Origin: JANYCO01 sp035535995
GTDB lineage: Bacteria; Bacteroidota; Bacteroidia; Cytophagales; Cytophagaceae
Assembly: GCA_035535995.1 (NCBI GenBank)
Contig: DATLOZ010000022.1
Span: 124,001 to 188,000 of the forward strand
Length of the DNA stretch: 64,000 nucleotides
Direction of reading: 5' to 3'
In this document: in pieces, positions 43,878 through 52,581 of the stretch
How the letters are laid out: each line of letters starts with the position of its first letter
Position numbering within the stretch: position 1 is the stretch's first letter
Position numbers and translations under genes: made by a program
Notes under the pieces: generated by a model
What the model saw: only the letters and a program-made list of their open reading frames with translations
The model's database searches: none
What the model was told of the DNA's origin: nothing

Positions 43878-44543
43878 ATGAAAGAAAAAGAAGCTACGAT
43901 GCTTCCCACCAATGTGGGAGAGGCTGAAAGAATGATCTCCGTATTATCCGGCTCAGTATTACTCTTTAGAGCACTGACTGGAAAAAGAAAACCGCTTACT
44001 GCCCTGGCAGGAGCCTATCTCTTATTCCGCGGGGCTTCCGGGCATTGTGCCTTGTACAATGTATTGGAGAAAAAAGGGGTAGACCTGAAACCGCACAACA
44101 TCACGATCAAAACCTCCTTGACTGTAAACCGCCCGGTAGAAGAAGTATATGCTTTCTGGCGACACCTGGAAAATCTGCCGCTCTTCATGTCGCATTTGAA
44201 GATCGTGGAGCAGCTCAATAATAAAGTATCCGAATGGGAAGCAAAAATTCCAGGCTTGCCTGGTACGATCTCCTGGCATGCGGAGATCGTATACGAAGAG
44301 GAAAACAGCCGCATTGGCTGGCGCTCCCTGCCTGGCTCAGATATTGAGAATGCCGGCACGGTTCATTTCCGCGACGGCGGAAAATTTGGTACACTCGTGC
44401 AGGTAGCCATTTCCTACAAAGCACCCGCAGGCAAACTCGGCGAAAGAATAGGAAAACTACTAAACCCCTTGTTTGAAAAGGTAATCCAACAGGATATTAA
44501 AAATTTCAAACAGTACCTCGAAACGGGAGTGCTGGTTAAGTAA
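43878..44543 (+). CDS. DUF2892-SRPBCC family protein
   Basis: 221 residues in two parts. Residues about 10-60 (NVGEAERMISVLSGSVLLFRALTG...LAGAYLLFRGASGHC) resemble the DUF2892 membrane-associated hairpin; residues about 75-215 are an SRPBCC/polyketide-cyclase-like lipid-binding domain beginning IKTSLTVNRPVEEVYAFWRHLENLP. Such fusions are common in Bacteroidota and are thought to bind hydrophobic ligands near a membrane. No enzymatic role can be assigned. The gene stands alone between two copies of the family E repeat. Confidence 0.85.
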   Translation: MKEKEATMLPTNVGEAERMISVLSGSVLLFRALTGKRKPLTALAGAYLLFRGASGHCALYNVLEKKGVDLKPHNITIKTSLTVNRPVEEVYAFWRHLENLPLFMSHLKIVEQLNNKVSEWEAKIPGLPGTISWHAEIVYEEENSRIGWRSLPGSDIENAGTVHFRDGGKFGTLVQVAISYKAPAGKLGERIGKLLNPLFEKVIQQDIKNFKQYLETGVLVK

Positions 44544-44603
44544 CGATTTTTCTCTTCCTGCTCTTGCTCTCTCTGGGTATGAACAGGAAGAATATTTTCT
44601 CAT

Positions 44604-44764
44604 TGCTGGCGCAAGTCTATGACTTGTGCCTTTTATTTTATAGCCCTCCAGGCGGTACATCTGGGATAAAATTAAATGGTTGAGGAATTTCAATAATCCG
44701 CTTCGCAAGCCCGCCCGGAGGGCTACAGCATAGCCGATACAAGCGGGACGCTTGCGCCGGCTAT
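44604..44764. repeat. REP-like palindromic element copy 2 (family E)
   Basis: Same order as copy 1: GCTGGCGCAAGTCTATGACTTGTGCC, TAGCCCTCCAGGCGG, then opposed CCGCCCGGAGGGCT and CTTGCGCC. It lies just downstream of the SRPBCC gene, so that gene is bracketed by two copies in the same orientation. Confidence 0.88.
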
Positions 44765-44793
44765 AGCTGTTATGAAGATTAATAATTCCTTAA

Positions 44794-44825
44794 TTTGTAA
44801 GTGAATGAACATTCATTTATATTTG
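44794..44825 (+). promoter_or_regulatory. Promoter and TetR-type operator of the efflux operon
   Basis: TTTG (44794-44797) and TATATTTG (44818-44825) are separated by 20 bases. Between them lies TGAATGAACATTCA (44802-44815), a palindromic operator typical of AcrR/TetR repressors, so autorepression is likely. Confidence 0.75.
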
Positions 44826-44831
44826 CGCCCA

Positions 44832-45419
44832 TTGAGAACAAGAGACGAAAATAAAGAATCTGCGATCCGAGAGAAGGCCATGGAGCTCATTGTCAAAGAA
44901 GGCTTCGATGGATTTAGTATGCAAAAGCTAGCCAAGGAGGCCAGCGTCTCCCCCGCTACTATTTATATCTATTACAAAAATCGTGAAGATCTGCTGAACA
45001 ATCTTTTTAACGAAGTACAGGAAAAATTTTCCGAAACGGCTTTAAAAAATTTTAACGTCAACCTCTCTTTCGAAGAAGGGATCTGGCTGCAATGGAAGAA
45101 CCGTTTACAATTTATCAAATCTTATCCCGTCTACTTTCGTTTCATGGAACAGTTTCGTACTTCTCCTCTGATCAATCATGGCGACGTGAAAATGTCGGAG
45201 TTTAAAGAGAACATGAAATTGTTTTTCAAAAACGCCGTCAAACGTGGCGATATAAAAAAAATGGAACCGGAGATTTTCTGGTCACTGGCATACGGGCCTT
45301 TTTATGCGCTTGTGCGATTTCACCTGAAAGACAAATCGATCATAGATCATCCTTTCGAGCTCTCAGAAGCAAAATTAAAAATGACCTTTAGCAGCGTAAT
45401 GAAAGGTCTTAAATCTTAA
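44832..45419 (+). CDS. TetR/AcrR-family transcriptional regulator
   Basis: About 195 residues from the TTG at 44832. The ATG at 44805 lies inside the promoter, so it cannot be the usual start of the transcript; the TTG is at or next to the predicted transcription start, suggesting a leaderless or nearly leaderless message. The N-terminal helix-turn-helix reads ESAIREKAMELIVKEGFDGFSMQKLAKEASVSPATIYIYYKNREDLL, the classic TetR signature (about 10-55). It presumably represses the MFS gene 34 bases downstream and itself through the operator. The ligand is unknown. Confidence 0.85.
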   Translation: MRTRDENKESAIREKAMELIVKEGFDGFSMQKLAKEASVSPATIYIYYKNREDLLNNLFNEVQEKFSETALKNFNVNLSFEEGIWLQWKNRLQFIKSYPVYFRFMEQFRTSPLINHGDVKMSEFKENMKLFFKNAVKRGDIKKMEPEIFWSLAYGPFYALVRFHLKDKSIIDHPFELSEAKLKMTFSSVMKGLKS

Positions 45420-45453
45420 AATGTCAATTATAATATTCAAATAAAATAACTAT

Positions 45454-46707
45454 ATGAATTCAACTCCAAATGCAAACAACACAAAAGTTGTTTTTACAAA
45501 ATACGAAATATTTATGATCGCGATCCTGTCTATCCTACAGTTTTCGGTCATACTCGACTTTATGATTCTTTCACCGCTGGGTTATATTGTGATGCCTGCA
45601 CTGAAAATTACTCCTTCACAATTTGGAACAGTAGTCGGTGGCTACGCTATCAGCGCATGTATCTCCGGCTTTTTGGTAGCCGGTTTTGCAGACAAGTTTG
45701 ACCGCAAAAAATTATTGATGTTTTTCTACGTAGGATTTGTAATAGGCACCGCTTTCTGCGCTGTTGCGCAAAGTTACGAAATGCTGCTAGGCGCAAGGAT
45801 CTTCACCGGCATCTTCGGAGGTGTGATCGGCTCGATCGGTTTTGCCATCATTACCGACCTGTTTAAAATAGAAGCACGCGGCCGTGTAATGGGCTTTGCG
45901 CAAATGTCTTTTGCTGCCAGCCAGATCTTAGGAATTCCTGCAGGATTATTTATTGCCAGACATTGGGATTGGCATTTCACTTTCTGGATGATCGTGATTT
46001 TCTCTACCGTCGTTGGAATCGTAATTGCACTTTATATGAAGCCGATCACTGAACACTTGAAATATAAATCAGGCCGCAATCCTCTTCAGCATTTGGCTAA
46101 AACATTTACAAACTCACAATATGCAAAAGGATACCTTGCTACTGCCTTCCTTGCTACAGGCGGTTTTATGCTGATGCCATTCGGAAGCGCTTTCAGTACC
46201 AACAACCTTAAAATATCTCCGGACGATGTGATCCTGATGTTTACAGTCACTGGTATCTCTTCGGTAATCATGGGACCTATTATTGGTAAGTTTAGCGACA
46301 AGATCGGGAAGTATAAAACCTTTGTGATCGGTTCTGTTATCAGCTTTATGATGGTAGGAATTTATACTAACCTTGGCCCAAGCGAACTTTGGTTTGTAAT
46401 CCTGATGAATGTTTTACTTTTCGTCGGTATTACCACTCGTATGATCTCTTCGCAGGCCCTTACCAGCGCGCTTCCACAGCCACAAGACAGAGGTGCCTTT
46501 ATGAGTATCAACTCTTCTGTGATGCAATTCTCCGGTGGGATCGCTGCTACGATCGCAGGAAAAATTGTGAGCCAGGGTCCAAACAATGAGCTCATACATT
46601 ACAATACTCTTGGTTACGTAGTAATGGGTTCGATCGTACTTGGAATTATTTTATTCTATATCCTGAACGAACAGGTGCAAAAGAATTTGCATACTACTAA
46701 AATATAA
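45454..46707 (+). CDS. MFS efflux transporter
   Basis: 417 residues with about twelve transmembrane helices. The N-terminal half has the drug-MFS motif A region GFADKFDRKKLLMFFYVG and a motif-C-like GAMIGSIG. The pattern places it with the DHA1/arabinose-efflux group. It is cotranscribed with the TetR regulator, a common arrangement for drug or metabolite export. The stop is followed by a terminator shared with the convergent GH16 gene. Confidence 0.88.
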   Translation: MNSTPNANNTKVVFTKYEIFMIAILSILQFSVILDFMILSPLGYIVMPALKITPSQFGTVVGGYAISACISGFLVAGFADKFDRKKLLMFFYVGFVIGTAFCAVAQSYEMLLGARIFTGIFGGVIGSIGFAIITDLFKIEARGRVMGFAQMSFAASQILGIPAGLFIARHWDWHFTFWMIVIFSTVVGIVIALYMKPITEHLKYKSGRNPLQHLAKTFTNSQYAKGYLATAFLATGGFMLMPFGSAFSTNNLKISPDDVILMFTVTGISSVIMGPIIGKFSDKIGKYKTFVIGSVISFMMVGIYTNLGPSELWFVILMNVLLFVGITTRMISSQALTSALPQPQDRGAFMSINSSVMQFSGGIAATIAGKIVSQGPNNELIHYNTLGYVVMGSIVLGIILFYILNEQVQKNLHTTKI

Positions 46708-46712
46708 TTTCT

Positions 46713-46766
46713 AAACACAAAGACACGAAGGCACAAAAAAACTGTGTGGCTTCGTGTCTTTATGTT
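46713..46766. terminator. Bidirectional terminator between MFS and GH16 genes
   Basis: Stem AAGACACGAAG (46720-46730) / CTTCGTGTCTT (46750-46760), with further imperfect pairing of AAACAC/GTTTTA flanks. Confidence 0.75.
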
Positions 46767-49700
46767 TTAATATTTAACCACTTTCAGCACTTCTGTTTTC
46801 GCAGAAGAAACTACATGAACATAATAAACTCCCGCCGGTAATTTTTCTCCCGCCAACAACCCGGGCTCTCCTTGCAGTTGTCTTTCTTCCATCAAAGCAC
46901 CTTCCATTGAAAATATTTTCACTGTATGTACTGATAAAAACTCCGGAGCCCATTTCAATTCAAAGCTTCCTGAAGTTGGATTAGGATAAAGAAAAATTCC
47001 GGAACTGGTTTCTGACTGCACTGATACTACTGTACTGTAATATACTGTTCCATCCAGGTCTACGGATTTAAGCCTGTAGTAGCGTGTGCCTGTTAAAGCA
47101 CGCGCATCCGTAAAACTATACTTGCGTTCTTCATTACTATTACCCGCGGCAGGAACAATCGTTAAAGTCTGTACCATTCCGTTTTCAAGTGTTTCCAATT
47201 CATATTGTTTTAATTGTTGTTCACTCAATGTAGTCCAATCCAACTGCACGCCAGATATCTTGCTGGTAGCGGTAAACGAGATCAGCTGAAGCGGAAGCGG
47301 TCCATTGCAATTGCTGCCGAGTGCTACATAGTCAATGCTGATAGTACCAACAAAAGGTGTATTATGAATCCCTTCTGCAGGTCCCGTCCATGGCGAAGAA
47401 GAAAATCCAGGATTGACACGAAACTGAATTTTTCGGGTATCGGTGGAATCTACTTTATAAGGCCCGCCGGCAGAATAGATATCGGTAAAAAGTCCTTTGA
47501 GATTTATCGCAAAGATCTGGTAAGAAGTATTCAGCTCCATCGTCTTGGAAGTCACACCCGTATTGGCCATTGTGATATCAGTCTTATCGGAGATCGCGGC
47601 CCGGAGCGCTACGTTTCCTGTGGCCTTGGCACGGATATTTATAATTGGATCAGTAGAAGGACAGGAAAAATCAATTGGTTTGATATCTGTGCCATTGTTA
47701 AACGCGAGCGTAAATGTTTCCCATTCTCCATGGCCTGTGGTGGAAATATTCCAGTCGGAACCTGTTTCTGAAAAAGTAAAATTCCCCTGACTTGCTGCAA
47801 ATGGTGTTACTGTGCCATCGCTGAAATGATCGAGGTACATGCAGGCATTGTCTGCTGTGGAGACGTATACATAATTTGTTTTGGTACGCGAAGAAACGCC
47901 AGCGTTGAGTGTAAGCGTTGTAGTCTTCCAGCCTGGCGTAGTATAATACACTGTATGCGGCCCTGCCGTGTTGGCCGTGGCAGGTACAGCACCTGCTCCG
48001 AAATCCCAACTATAGGTAGTACCTGCTACTGCGCTAATACTGTTATCTCTGTATGTAGTGGTAGAACCCGCCCCCGTGCCGCAAAGCACAAGGTCTGTAG
48101 CGCTGAAGTTGGCAGTAGGCGTAGGACAATCGCTGCCAATCCGGATATAGTCAAGGAAGGCTTGTCCGATGAATGCGGTGTTGTAAGTGATGGAGGTACC
48201 TGTACTTGTGCCTGTGATTGGGAAAGAAGCAAAGCCAGGATTAAAGCTGATCCTGAGTTTAGTGATCTGCGACATGTCCAGCGCACCGCCGCCGCCATAC
48301 TGATCCCAGAGCTGGCCGGTGAAATCGATGCTGAATTCCTTTGAAGTGGTAGTCAGTTCAAAGCCGTTGATCGGATTGAGGTATTGATTGTTTGCCACTC
48401 TTCCCAAGTCGTCGATCATGGTGATCCGAATGTATGCATTGCCGGAAGCCACCCTGGCTCTGAATTTCAGAAGGGGCGTATTTACAGGGTTTGTAAAATC
48501 AAGTGTGATAGGATTTGTTCCATCGTTCAAAGTATAATCTACATAATCCCATTCGCCATGCCCGGTAGAAACGATCTTCCAATCGCTGATCACTTCCGAG
48601 TGGGTGAATCCTGCGCCGGAAGAATTGGCAAGCCAGGGAGCAGTATAGCCGTTGTCAAATTCATCGGCAAAAATAGCACAGGAATTATTCCCTACAGAGA
48701 CCGGAAGCTTTGCCAATGGACCATAACAGCCGGAAGGCATGCGTTCCTGCACGGTAATGAACCCACCCAAAGCTCCATAATTTACTGCAATGCCTGTAGT
48801 GCCAGCGCCGCTAGCGACACTGGCGCCGGTTGGTACATTCCAGTTAAAATAATCGGAAGCGCTGCTATAACCTGCAACAGTATATGGAATCGAAGTCGCC
48901 GCGTTCGCCACTGCTGCTGCGCCATTGATAGTAAGCGTAGGTGGCGTAGTGGCCGGCACTCTTCGAATATTATCGAAGTAGTAAGTATGATTGGTATAAC
49001 TGTTAGGATTAAACAAAAATACCATCCGATCCAGATTGCTTTGGTACGAAGCCCCTGCAGGATCGGCAATACCTGCAAATGCAAACGTGAGCGTCTGCCA
49101 TTGATTGGCAACAGTAGTAGTAGCTGTATAGTAACTATGAATTCCCAGCGGGTAACTTCCCCAGGCTCCGGCATTGGCGAGCTGGAGCTGCACTTGTGTA
49201 CCCACAGGAGCAGTGGTGTACAGATCCATTTTGATCATATAAGTAGGCATAGCAGAAGCATACTGCGTGCCGTCGTCGAGCAGGCAATTGTCGTAAAACA
49301 AGGCATCGTACTGTTGCGAGCTGTTGCGCACATATTTGGCAGTATTGGCGGAGCTGTTGATAGCATTGGAACCAGGATTGCTGACGGTTGACAGAGTACC
49401 ATTGATATATCCTGTACTCATGGCCGTCACGCCATCAAAATCGAGGAAGGTGACGTTGCAATTGTTTGCATACACTTCTACGGATTTAGTATAAAAAAAT
49501 GTTTGTCCCGGGCAAGCCGCACCCGTGCCGTGCGAGATGTCTACACGCACATCTCCGCCGGAAGAAGTACCCCAATTGACTGTGATAGCATTAGTATTTT
49601 GCCCGCTTGTGATCGTAGCGCCGGAAGGAACAGTCCACACGTACGATTGTCCTGTAGCAGAAGGAACAGAATATGTTTTAACAGAATTTTCAAATACCCT

Positions 49701-50534
49701 TCCTCTCCCGCTAATACTGATCTGAGGCTGCGAAGCATCGTACACGCGCACATAATCGATTTCATATTTACCCGACAAGCCAAAGTTCGGCGCCTGGTAT
49801 CCTGTATAAGGCGTGGAAGGGCCGCCCACCGCGAGGTTTAGCAGGATGTAATAATCGTAACTATCCCATGGCCATGGATCATTGTTAGACGCGGGACTCA
49901 GCGAATTGGGTGATTTGGTTTCCGATTTAAAAAGAACACCGTCTACATACCAATCGATTTTCCCCAGTTGCCAGTCAACAGCGAAGATGTGAAAGTTATC
50001 GTTGAAATTTCCCGTAGGCAAAGTATAAGCCGTGCCATCATGAAGGTTGTTGGGCACCACCTGTCCATAGTGCAAAGTACCGCCAATCGTGCTGGTCTGG
50101 TCGCCGCGGTTTTCCATCACATCGATCTCTCCTGTATTGGGCCAGTTACCCGTAGTGGGCAACATCCAAAAGGCCGGCCACAAGCCTGTACCAGGAGGAA
50201 TTTTTGCCCGGATCTCAAAACGTCCGAAGCGACGGCTGAATTTTCCGTTTGTATTGATCCGTCCGGAAGTATAATTCCCGGAAGCATCTTTTCGCGCTTC
50301 TAATACCAGGGAGCCATTCTCTAAGCGTACGTTATTGGTGCTGTTGGTATAACTTTCCAATTCGCTGTTTCCCCAGCCGCAATTGGGACAGCCATTTCCG
50401 GTCTGTACCGTCCATTTGGTAGCGTCCAGGGAAGTACCGTTAAACTCATCGGACCAGATGAGTGTACCGCATTGTGGAAAAGCCCATAGCGGCGCTGCAA
50501 GCAGTAAGCAAGTAAGTAAGATTTTGTTTTTCAT
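46767..50534 (-). CDS. Secreted GH16 beta-glucanase with binding modules and T9SS sorting domain
   Basis: 1255 residues. Signal peptide to about residue 20, then a GH16 catalytic domain (about 22-270) with the active-site motif GEIDVMENRG (two catalytic Glu). It probably cleaves beta-1,3-glucan (laminarin type). After it come a PKD-like domain (about 272-345), a jelly-roll carbohydrate-binding-like region (355-520), an Ig-like domain, and two copies of a ~170-residue module (610-790 and 870-1075) sharing STGHGEW. The final ~75 residues (GIFLYPNPTSGSFELKW, VHTVKIFSMEGALM) are the T9SS type A signal. The enzyme is therefore exported and anchored or released at the surface. Confidence 0.9.
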   Translation of the reverse strand: MKNKILLTCLLLAAPLWAFPQCGTLIWSDEFNGTSLDATKWTVQTGNGCPNCGWGNSELESYTNSTNNVRLENGSLVLEARKDASGNYTSGRINTNGKFSRRFGRFEIRAKIPPGTGLWPAFWMLPTTGNWPNTGEIDVMENRGDQTSTIGGTLHYGQVVPNNLHDGTAYTLPTGNFNDNFHIFAVDWQLGKIDWYVDGVLFKSETKSPNSLSPASNNDPWPWDSYDYYILLNLAVGGPSTPYTGYQAPNFGLSGKYEIDYVRVYDASQPQISISGRGRVFENSVKTYSVPSATGQSYVWTVPSGATITSGQNTNAITVNWGTSSGGDVRVDISHGTGAACPGQTFFYTKSVEVYANNCNVTFLDFDGVTAMSTGYINGTLSTVSNPGSNAINSSANTAKYVRNSSQQYDALFYDNCLLDDGTQYASAMPTYMIKMDLYTTAPVGTQVQLQLANAGAWGSYPLGIHSYYTATTTVANQWQTLTFAFAGIADPAGASYQSNLDRMVFLFNPNSYTNHTYYFDNIRRVPATTPPTLTINGAAAVANAATSIPYTVAGYSSASDYFNWNVPTGASVASGAGTTGIAVNYGALGGFITVQERMPSGCYGPLAKLPVSVGNNSCAIFADEFDNGYTAPWLANSSGAGFTHSEVISDWKIVSTGHGEWDYVDYTLNDGTNPITLDFTNPVNTPLLKFRARVASGNAYIRITMIDDLGRVANNQYLNPINGFELTTTSKEFSIDFTGQLWDQYGGGGALDMSQITKLRISFNPGFASFPITGTSTGTSITYNTAFIGQAFLDYIRIGSDCPTPTANFSATDLVLCGTGAGSTTTYRDNSISAVAGTTYSWDFGAGAVPATANTAGPHTVYYTTPGWKTTTLTLNAGVSSRTKTNYVYVSTADNACMYLDHFSDGTVTPFAASQGNFTFSETGSDWNISTTGHGEWETFTLAFNNGTDIKPIDFSCPSTDPIINIRAKATGNVALRAAISDKTDITMANTGVTSKTMELNTSYQIFAINLKGLFTDIYSAGGPYKVDSTDTRKIQFRVNPGFSSSPWTGPAEGIHNTPFVGTISIDYVALGSNCNGPLPLQLISFTATSKISGVQLDWTTLSEQQLKQYELETLENGMVQTLTIVPAAGNSNEERKYSFTDARALTGTRYYRLKSVDLDGTVYYSTVVSVQSETSSGIFLYPNPTSGSFELKWAPEFLSVHTVKIFSMEGALMEERQLQGEPGLLAGEKLPAGVYYVHVVSSAKTEVLKVVKY

Positions 50535-50808
50535 AAAAAATTTTCATAACCGGAATTGCTTTTTCGGTGTTCACACTCACCTGGCAATCCTTGTCAGGTA
50601 AAATGTAAATTTTTAAATATTTTCTAAGAGAATTTTTCGATATCAGAATGAATGTAAACGTATTTTAACCACCTGAAGCAGCACCAATTTGCGCTTCACC
50701 AGCAATATGGAGAAACAAAAAATTCAACTTTACGTAGAGGACGCGCGATTTCTTTCTAAGCGTAAAAGTGGATGAGGGACAAGATTTAAATGAACGTTAA
50801 AATATGAA

Positions 50809-50983
50809 ACGTCCTTGCGAGGAGTGTGGTCCGCCGGCCGGCGGATCATGCGATGAAGCAATCCTTTAGCTACGCAGCCTCGCTAATATGAAACATGCTA
50901 TTAAAACAGACGATGTCGGGCTGCGTAGCTAAAGGATTGCTTCGTCAGTCGGCCTTACGGCCTTCTTCCTCGCAATGACGTTT
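50809..50983. repeat. Family B repeat copy 4 (175 bp)
   Basis: Begins CGTCCTTGCGAGGAG and ends CCTCGCAATGACG; internally CAATCCTTTAGCTACGCAGCC is opposed by GGCTGCGTAGCTAAAGGATTG, so the inner stem of about 20 bp is perfect. Confidence 0.9.
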
Positions 50984-51019
50984 GATAATTCAACGTTCAT
51001 AACTCATAATTCATAATTT
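50984..51019. repeat. Family A single arm, copy 8
   Basis: AATTCAACGTTCATAACTCATAATTCATAATTT without an opposing arm, directly abutting the family B element. Confidence 0.75.
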
Positions 51020-51060
51020 CACCTCCTTTTATTAACTTCAAAGATTACTTTAAACCGCCA

Positions 51061-52518
51061 ATGTTCAGTTTAGAAATTTTACTTTTAATTATCTCCAGCC
51101 TTATTATCGCCAGTCTTGTGATCGCCCGGCTGAGCAATAACCTGGGAGTGCCTATTTTGCTGCTTTTCCTTGGAGTAGGAATGCTTGCAGGTTCCGAAGG
51201 GCCCGGAGGGATCTATTTTGACGACGCTCAGCTTTCACAATCCATCGGGATCATTTGTCTTATTTTCATCCTCTTTTCAGCCGGATTGGATACCAAATGG
51301 AAACATGTAAAGCCTGTACTCTGGCCTTCTGTAGTACTTGCCACCTTTGGCGTACTGGTTACTACCCTGCTCATCGGTATTTTTGTACATTATGTTTTTT
51401 CTGTTGATCTGAAAGTAAGTTTGCTACTAGGCGCTGTAGTTTCCTCTACAGACGCCGCAGCCGTGTTTTCGATCATTGGCGCAAGAAATATAAAACTCAG
51501 AGGAAGGATCACTCCTCTTCTCGAACTGGAATCGGGAAGCAACGATCCGATGGCGGTTTTCCTCACCTTCAGCCTGATCGAAGTTGTGCTCACCGATGAA
51601 TTGTCGGTAAGCAAACTACTATTGCATTTTGTAATGGAAATGGGCATTGGCTTGCTCACGGGAATCTTGTTTGGAAAACTTATGATCTGGCTGATCAATA
51701 AGATCAAATTCACCATCGATGGTTTCTATACCGTCATTACATTGGCATTCGCACTACTTATTTATTCGTTTACAAGTTATCTGCATGGCAGCGGCTTCCT
51801 GGCCGTCTACATCGCAGGATTGGTAGTGAATAGTTATGAGATCGTTCATAAAAAAACCATCTTCCGTTTCTTTGAAGGAGTAGCATGGCTCGCACAAATA
51901 TGTATGTTCCTAACGCTGGGGCTACTTGTATTTCCAAGTCAACTGGTAGCAGGTTTACAAACTGAATTGATCATTGCCATTTTCCTGATCTTCATTGCGC
52001 GGCCAGTCGGTGTTTTTTTATCACTGGTCTTTTTCAAATACAGCAAACGTGAAATTATTTTTATCTCACTCGTAGGATTGAGAGGCGCTGTACCCATTAT
52101 CCTTGCTACATTCCCGATGTTGTCAGGGATCAAGGAAGCCAACTGGATCTTCAACGTTGTCTTTTTTATCGTGCTTACCTCGGCCGTCATTCAAGGCTGG
52201 CCATTGCCAATGCTAGCGAAGTTCCTGAGACTGGATTCGCCTAGCGTTGCCAAGATAAATTCTCCGATCGAATTCAGCGAGTACCAAAACAGCAACATGA
52301 AACTGATCAATCTTTCTGTGCCTGAAAACCGCAGCGAGATCGCCAACCGCTCCATCGTACAGATCCCGCATCTGAAAGGGAGTTTGATCGTAACAGTTTT
52401 GAGAAATGGAAAATACTTTGTACCCAGCGGAGGTACTATTCTGGAGCCCGGTGATAAAATTCAAGTGTTGGCGGAGAATAAAAATGTGGACGAGTTGGTT
52501 GCGTTTTTTGGGGCATAA
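51061..52518 (+). CDS. Potassium/proton antiporter (CPA1/NhaP2-type with RCK_C)
   Basis: 485 residues. About twelve transmembrane helices span residues 1-385, with the Na/H-exchanger family block SSTDAAAVFSII and ESGSNDPMAVFLTF carrying the ion-binding Asp residues. A cytoplasmic RCK_C/TrkA_C-like domain occupies about 410-485 (SEIANRSIVQIPHLKGSLIVTVLRNGK...GDKIQVLAENKNVDEL). This matches the cell-volume regulation/K+ efflux antiporters. It exchanges K+ (or Na+) for H+ at the inner membrane. Convergent with the MtfA-like gene, separated by a perfect palindrome. Confidence 0.9.
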   Translation: MFSLEILLLIISSLIIASLVIARLSNNLGVPILLLFLGVGMLAGSEGPGGIYFDDAQLSQSIGIICLIFILFSAGLDTKWKHVKPVLWPSVVLATFGVLVTTLLIGIFVHYVFSVDLKVSLLLGAVVSSTDAAAVFSIIGARNIKLRGRITPLLELESGSNDPMAVFLTFSLIEVVLTDELSVSKLLLHFVMEMGIGLLTGILFGKLMIWLINKIKFTIDGFYTVITLAFALLIYSFTSYLHGSGFLAVYIAGLVVNSYEIVHKKTIFRFFEGVAWLAQICMFLTLGLLVFPSQLVAGLQTELIIAIFLIFIARPVGVFLSLVFFKYSKREIIFISLVGLRGAVPIILATFPMLSGIKEANWIFNVVFFIVLTSAVIQGWPLPMLAKFLRLDSPSVAKINSPIEFSEYQNSNMKLINLSVPENRSEIANRSIVQIPHLKGSLIVTVLRNGKYFVPSGGTILEPGDKIQVLAENKNVDELVAFFGA

Positions 52519-52526
52519 TTTTTTTT

Positions 52527-52578
52527 CGTCATTGCGAGGAAATGTCCGCCAGTTGGCGGACATTTCCTCGCAATGACG
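52527..52578. repeat. Family B repeat copy 5, perfect 52-bp hairpin
   Basis: 25-base arms starting CGTCATTGCGAGGAAATG are exact complements around GT. It sits 8 bases past one stop codon and 3 bases before the other in a convergent gap, where it may act as the shared terminator. Confidence 0.95.
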
Positions 52579-52581
52579 GTT

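Larger units (their letters stand above)
50535..51060. other. Divergent intergenic region, GH16 / K+ antiporter
   Basis: About 525 bases. The first 270 should contain the promoter for the minus-strand GH16 gene, but no clean TTTG/TAnnTTTG pair was found. The remainder is a family B repeat (50809-50983) and one family A arm (50984-51019). No gene seen. Confidence 0.5.

Noticed and set aside
48384..49391. Long plus-strand open frame (335 codons) inside the GH16 gene
   Set aside because: It is antisense to a well-supported protein, is rich in Cys, Arg, His and Ser in the manner of a shadow frame, and has no domain.
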